Shown in pieces: positions 7,049 through 9,030 of a stretch of 9,030 nt of DNA (position 1 is the stretch's first letter; every line of letters begins with the position of its first letter). Origin of the DNA: an uncultured Eubacteriales bacterium. Its GTDB lineage: Bacteria; Bacillota; Clostridia; Peptostreptococcales; Anaerovoracaceae. Under the pieces are notes generated by a model. The model searched no databases and was not told the origin of the DNA. It was given only the letters and a program-made list of their open reading frames with translations. Made by a program: the position numbers and the translations under genes. Location: assembly GCA_902793875.1 (NCBI GenBank), contig CADBFL010000063.1, positions 1-9,030 on the forward strand, read 5' to 3'.

Positions 7049-7210
7049 ATGTCAAAGAAGGCAAAGAGAGAAAGGATCGTCGTAGAGCGAATCGATTCGA
7101 TCGAGGCGACGCTGGCAAACAAGCCGTATTACGTGCCGTCGTTTCGCTGCGGGAAGCACATAACGCAGAAGGACAGACCGCGCGACAGGAACTGGCGCCG
7201 CTGGATCTGA
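7049..7210 (+). CDS. Possible small basic protein, 53 aa
   Basis: A short frame begins MSKKAKRERIVVERIDSIEA and ends in the Arg/Trp-rich NWRRWI. It is strongly basic, with a helical first half and no membrane segment or signal peptide. AAAGGAA (7034-7040) is a fair ribosome binding site. Most third codon positions are G or C, as in the neighbouring genes. The start lies 53 bases after leader element copy 1, almost the same spacing (50 bases) as copy 2 to its gene, which favours a real gene. A longer frame in another register (GTG at 6997 to 7497) covers the same bases but runs 217 bases into the next gene and has poorer codon use. No function can be assigned. A small nucleic-acid-binding protein would fit the charge but is a guess. 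Confidence 0.5.
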   Translation: MSKKAKRERIVVERIDSIEATLANKPYYVPSFRCGKHITQKDRPRDRNWRRWI

Positions 7211-7280
7211 TCCGCGCGTCCTTCCGTGGAAGACGGAATATTACTGCCGCGATAATCAGTTCAGAAAAAGGAGAAAGACA

Positions 7281-8276
7281 ATGGATACAAAGAACACAGA
7301 CTACAGAGACTACGGTATGGCAAACAGCGGTACAGAGACATGCGCCCGGGAAAGCAGCGATGTGTTCTTTGATTTTGAAGTCAGGACCGAGGGTGACCCC
7401 CGCTTCGGCTGCTTTGAGCCGGACCATATCCCGAGCTACAAAGAAGCTTTCGGGTTTATTGCCGCGGTCGTCAGGGAGTATACCCGCGAGTATATAACGC
7501 CGTTCAATGTGCTGATGGTCAAGGTCGCATCGATAATCATGATAGCTGTTCTGATCCTCGGAGGCACGGTGGCGAGCATAGTAAAAACCCACATTGAAGA
7601 TGAAAAGAAAAAGGCTGCGGAGATCCGGGCAGAGGCAGAAGCTGCCGAAGAGGCCAGAAGGGAAGAGAAGAGAAAGAAGGTGATGGCCACGTGCACGGAA
7701 GTTCTCGGCAGGTGGTACGAAATGGATCCTGAAAGAGACGACATCCGCACGCTCTTCATAGAAGTGGATGATGATGCAAAATGCGTCTACACGATCGGCG
7801 ATGAGACAGGCGGATTTACATATAAGGACGGCAAACTGTCTCTGAAGGATCAGGCCGACGGAAAGACAAGGACTCTTGTGCTCGGCGAAGACCGGCTGAG
7901 CGATGAAGCGGACGGGCTATCCTACTATAAGACAAATGCCGGCATCAGCAGTCTGAAGTTTGCAGAGTTCCTGAAGAACAATCTTCCGGGCACCTATCAG
8001 GAATTCCTCGGAGATTACCTCCTGATATATCCGGATGGCAAGTGGGCGATCGACAGCCCCTGGGGGTTTGATGAATCGGGCACATGGAGCATGGAGATAA
8101 ACGAGGGATCAGTGCTGTTCATATTTGAAGGCATGGGCATACACTACGGCGGAGGGAACATCTATAAGGTCACAGAGGATGAATATGAGTCTGAAAAGGC
8201 GGAGATAGCGAGCGGAGATTTCTCGCTTGTCCTTGATGTAAACTCCTATGACAGGATATCGGGTAATCTTCCGTAA
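7281..8276 (+). CDS. Single-pass membrane protein of unknown function, 331 aa
   Basis: I do not recognise this family. The first 75 residues are polar and probably cytoplasmic. One clear hydrophobic helix follows (about 82-101, rich in Ile, Val, Ala and Gly), and then a highly charged Lys/Glu/Ala/Arg segment (about 105-135) that should form a helix or coiled coil. The remaining 195 residues look like a folded, beta-rich domain. It has two similar stretches, around GRWYEMDPE (143-151) and GTWSMEINE (267-275), each with short strand-like runs, which may be a duplicated unit. The outside/inside orientation is not certain because basic residues flank both sides of the helix. The start is well supported by AAGGAG at 7268-7273. 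It lies 70 bases after the small frame at 7049-7210 and may share its transcript. No terminator is visible between its stop and leader element copy 2. Confidence 0.86.
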   Translation: MDTKNTDYRDYGMANSGTETCARESSDVFFDFEVRTEGDPRFGCFEPDHIPSYKEAFGFIAAVVREYTREYITPFNVLMVKVASIIMIAVLILGGTVASIVKTHIEDEKKKAAEIRAEAEAAEEARREEKRKKVMATCTEVLGRWYEMDPERDDIRTLFIEVDDDAKCVYTIGDETGGFTYKDGKLSLKDQADGKTRTLVLGEDRLSDEADGLSYYKTNAGISSLKFAEFLKNNLPGTYQEFLGDYLLIYPDGKWAIDSPWGFDESGTWSMEINEGSVLFIFEGMGIHYGGGNIYKVTEDEYESEKAEIASGDFSLVLDVNSYDRISGNLP

Positions 8277-8281
8277 ATCTG

Positions 8282-8353
8282 TATTATGGAATATTACTAC
8301 CTCAAAAATGTTATTCAGGCGGCCGAAGGGACCCTACATCCCGGAAGCCGCCT
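8282..8353 (+). promoter_or_regulatory. Candidate structured RNA leader element, copy 2
   Basis: TATTAT (8282-8287) and ACTACCTCAAAA (8296-8307) precede a hairpin. The stem AGGCGGC (8317-8323) pairs with GCCGCCT (8347-8353), seven pairs unrelated in sequence to those of copy 1. The distal part again has GAA (8325-8327) opposite GGAA (8343-8346), GGGA (8328-8331) with TCCC (8339-8342), and a CCCTACA loop differing from copy 1 by two C/T changes. The spacer between the box and the stem is nine bases (8308-8316), but absent in copy 1. It ends 50 bases before the ATG at 8404. Confidence 0.68.
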
Positions 8354-8403
8354 TTCCGATCAGCAGATACAAGTAAAAAGACACATTATGAAAGGAGTCT
8401 GTC

Positions 8404-9030
8404 ATGACTAACAAAACCAGAATCAACACAGCCAGTGCACTTTCCGGATTCACCGCTGTTGCCGCAGCTGTTTTCGTATTCGTTTTCAGCTGCATCCCTG
8501 TGCACGCCCTCGGGTATATTACGGACGTCAATGAGAACGGCGACGGCATGATCTACGATGAGGAGAACGGCTGCTATGTGAGTCTGAATACCGGTCAGGA
8601 TACGGCAACGGTCTTTGTTGCCGGAGCAGGGCTCACGGACGAGAACAGGGCCGGTGAAGGCTGGAGCTATGACGCAGAAAGCAATGCGCTCACACTGGAC
8701 GGCTTCAGCTACGAAGGCACAGGGCTCTTTGAATCAACTTCTCCAGACGATGAGAGCGATGCGGAGGACGGATCGGATGAAGAAGACGAAGAGTACTCCG
8801 ATGAAGAATGGGAAGATGAAGAGTACTATGATGAAGAATGGGAAGACGAAGAGTACTACGAAGAATATGAGGATGAAGAATATGCAGATGCAGAAGATGA
8901 AGAAGGCGCTGAGGAAGAGACAGCAGAGCCTGTAAAAGGAGTCATCAGATCGGAAGGAGATCTCACTCTCAGCCTTAAGGGAGAAAGCAGCATTACGATA
9001 ACTGACGAGGGATCGGATGAAGGCTATGCG
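8404..9030 (+). CDS. Secreted or surface protein with acidic repeat tract (3' end outside window)
   Basis: The frame has no stop before the right edge; 209 codons are visible. AAAGGAG at 8391-8397 supports the ATG. Residues 1-35 form a signal peptide: Lys/Arg near the start, a hydrophobic core (about 11-32), and a likely cleavage after VHA (A35). A cysteine at position 30 makes a poor lipoprotein box, so a lipoprotein is less likely. The next part has the pattern WSYDAESNALTLDGFSYEG (about 87-105), then SEGDLTLSLKGESSITI (about 183-199). This resembles repeated beta-strand domains of surface proteins in Clostridia, including Cthe_2159-type carbohydrate-binding domains, but the match is by eye. 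Between the two halves lies a 60-residue Asp/Glu-rich tract (115-175). Attachment to the wall cannot be judged because the C-terminus is missing. Confidence 0.84.
   Translation, partial: MTNKTRINTASALSGFTAVAAAVFVFVFSCIPVHALGYITDVNENGDGMIYDEENGCYVSLNTGQDTATVFVAGAGLTDENRAGEGWSYDAESNALTLDGFSYEGTGLFESTSPDDESDAEDGSDEEDEEYSDEEWEDEEYYDEEWEDEEYYEEYEDEEYADAEDEEGAEEETAEPVKGVIRSEGDLTLSLKGESSITITDEGSDEGYA
8782..8871 (+). repeat. Three 30-base in-frame tandem repeats coding an acidic decapeptide
   Basis: Units at 8782-8811, 8812-8841 and 8842-8871 each encode a decapeptide like EDEEYYDEEW. The first two differ by three bases and the third drifts in its last four codons. They form the core of a longer Asp/Glu/Tyr-rich tract and would be prone to length change by slippage. 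Confidence 0.82.

Noticed and set aside
7221..7238. Inverted repeat TTCCGT/ACGGAA before the membrane protein gene
   Set aside because: A six-pair hairpin with no T run and no second copy; a terminator is not supported and an operator would be a guess.
7235..7248. GGAATATTACTGCC, one mismatch from GGAATATTACTACC at 8288-8301, as a third leader element
   Set aside because: The CTCAAAA part and the hairpin are both missing and the distance to the next start differs; a chance AT-rich match is as likely.
6997..7497. A 166-codon + strand frame starting with GTG
   Set aside because: It begins at the edge of the leader hairpin, overlaps the well-supported gene at 7281 by 217 bases, lacks a good ribosome binding site for its GTG and has poorer third-position composition than the 53-codon frame it covers.
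8615..8935. A 106-codon + strand frame rich in Lys, Met and Thr
   Set aside because: It is the shifted reading of the acidic repeat tract in the secreted protein gene and has no ribosome binding site.

Overview
The window looks like part of a mobile genetic element (integrative conjugative element, conjugative plasmid or large phage-plasmid) from a bacterium, most likely a Clostridia-like Bacillota. The clue to mobility is the first gene, the C-terminal part of the very large SNF2-type helicase that such elements carry in gut Bacillota. No integrase, relaxase or attachment site lies in the window, so the element type is an inference. All convincing genes are on the + strand, with strong AGGAGG-type ribosome binding sites and frequent AGG/AGA arginine and ATA isoleucine codons in fairly GC-rich DNA, which fits a Bacillota host but does not prove a genus.

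Layout. (1) 2-1675: 3' part of the helicase gene, cut by the left edge. (2) 1685-4095: a MoxR-type AAA+ ATPase followed by a protein joining a metallopeptidase-like domain to a von Willebrand A (VWA) domain, tightly packed behind the helicase. (3) 4096-4196: an intergenic gap with a rho-independent terminator and, just before it, a good sigma-70-like promoter whose predicted start falls inside the terminator stem. (4) 4197-6906: two overlapping paralogues built like FtsH (AAA+ module plus M41 peptidase module) but with no membrane anchor. The first keeps the zinc-protease motif HEAGH; the second has YQAGK at the same place and should be a pseudo-protease. (5) 6907-9030: a likely 53-residue basic protein, a single-pass membrane protein of unknown function, and a secreted or surface protein cut by the right edge, with an unusual acidic repeat tract.

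Two copies of a candidate structured RNA leader element (about 6924-6995 and 8282-8353) lie 50-53 bases before the start codons of the small protein and the secreted protein. Each has an ACTACCTCAAAA box followed by a hairpin. The hairpin stems differ completely in sequence but both pair, while the distal loop region is almost identical. This is the pattern of a conserved RNA structure, and I do not recognise it as a known family.

Taken together, the middle of the window is a cassette with three AAA+ ATPases and two intact HExxH-type motifs: a MoxR/VWA remodelling pair and an active/inactive soluble FtsH-like pair. A working idea is that the element carries its own protein-remodelling and proteolysis system, with the cell-envelope genes downstream under a shared RNA-level control. 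That functional link is inference from gene order only.
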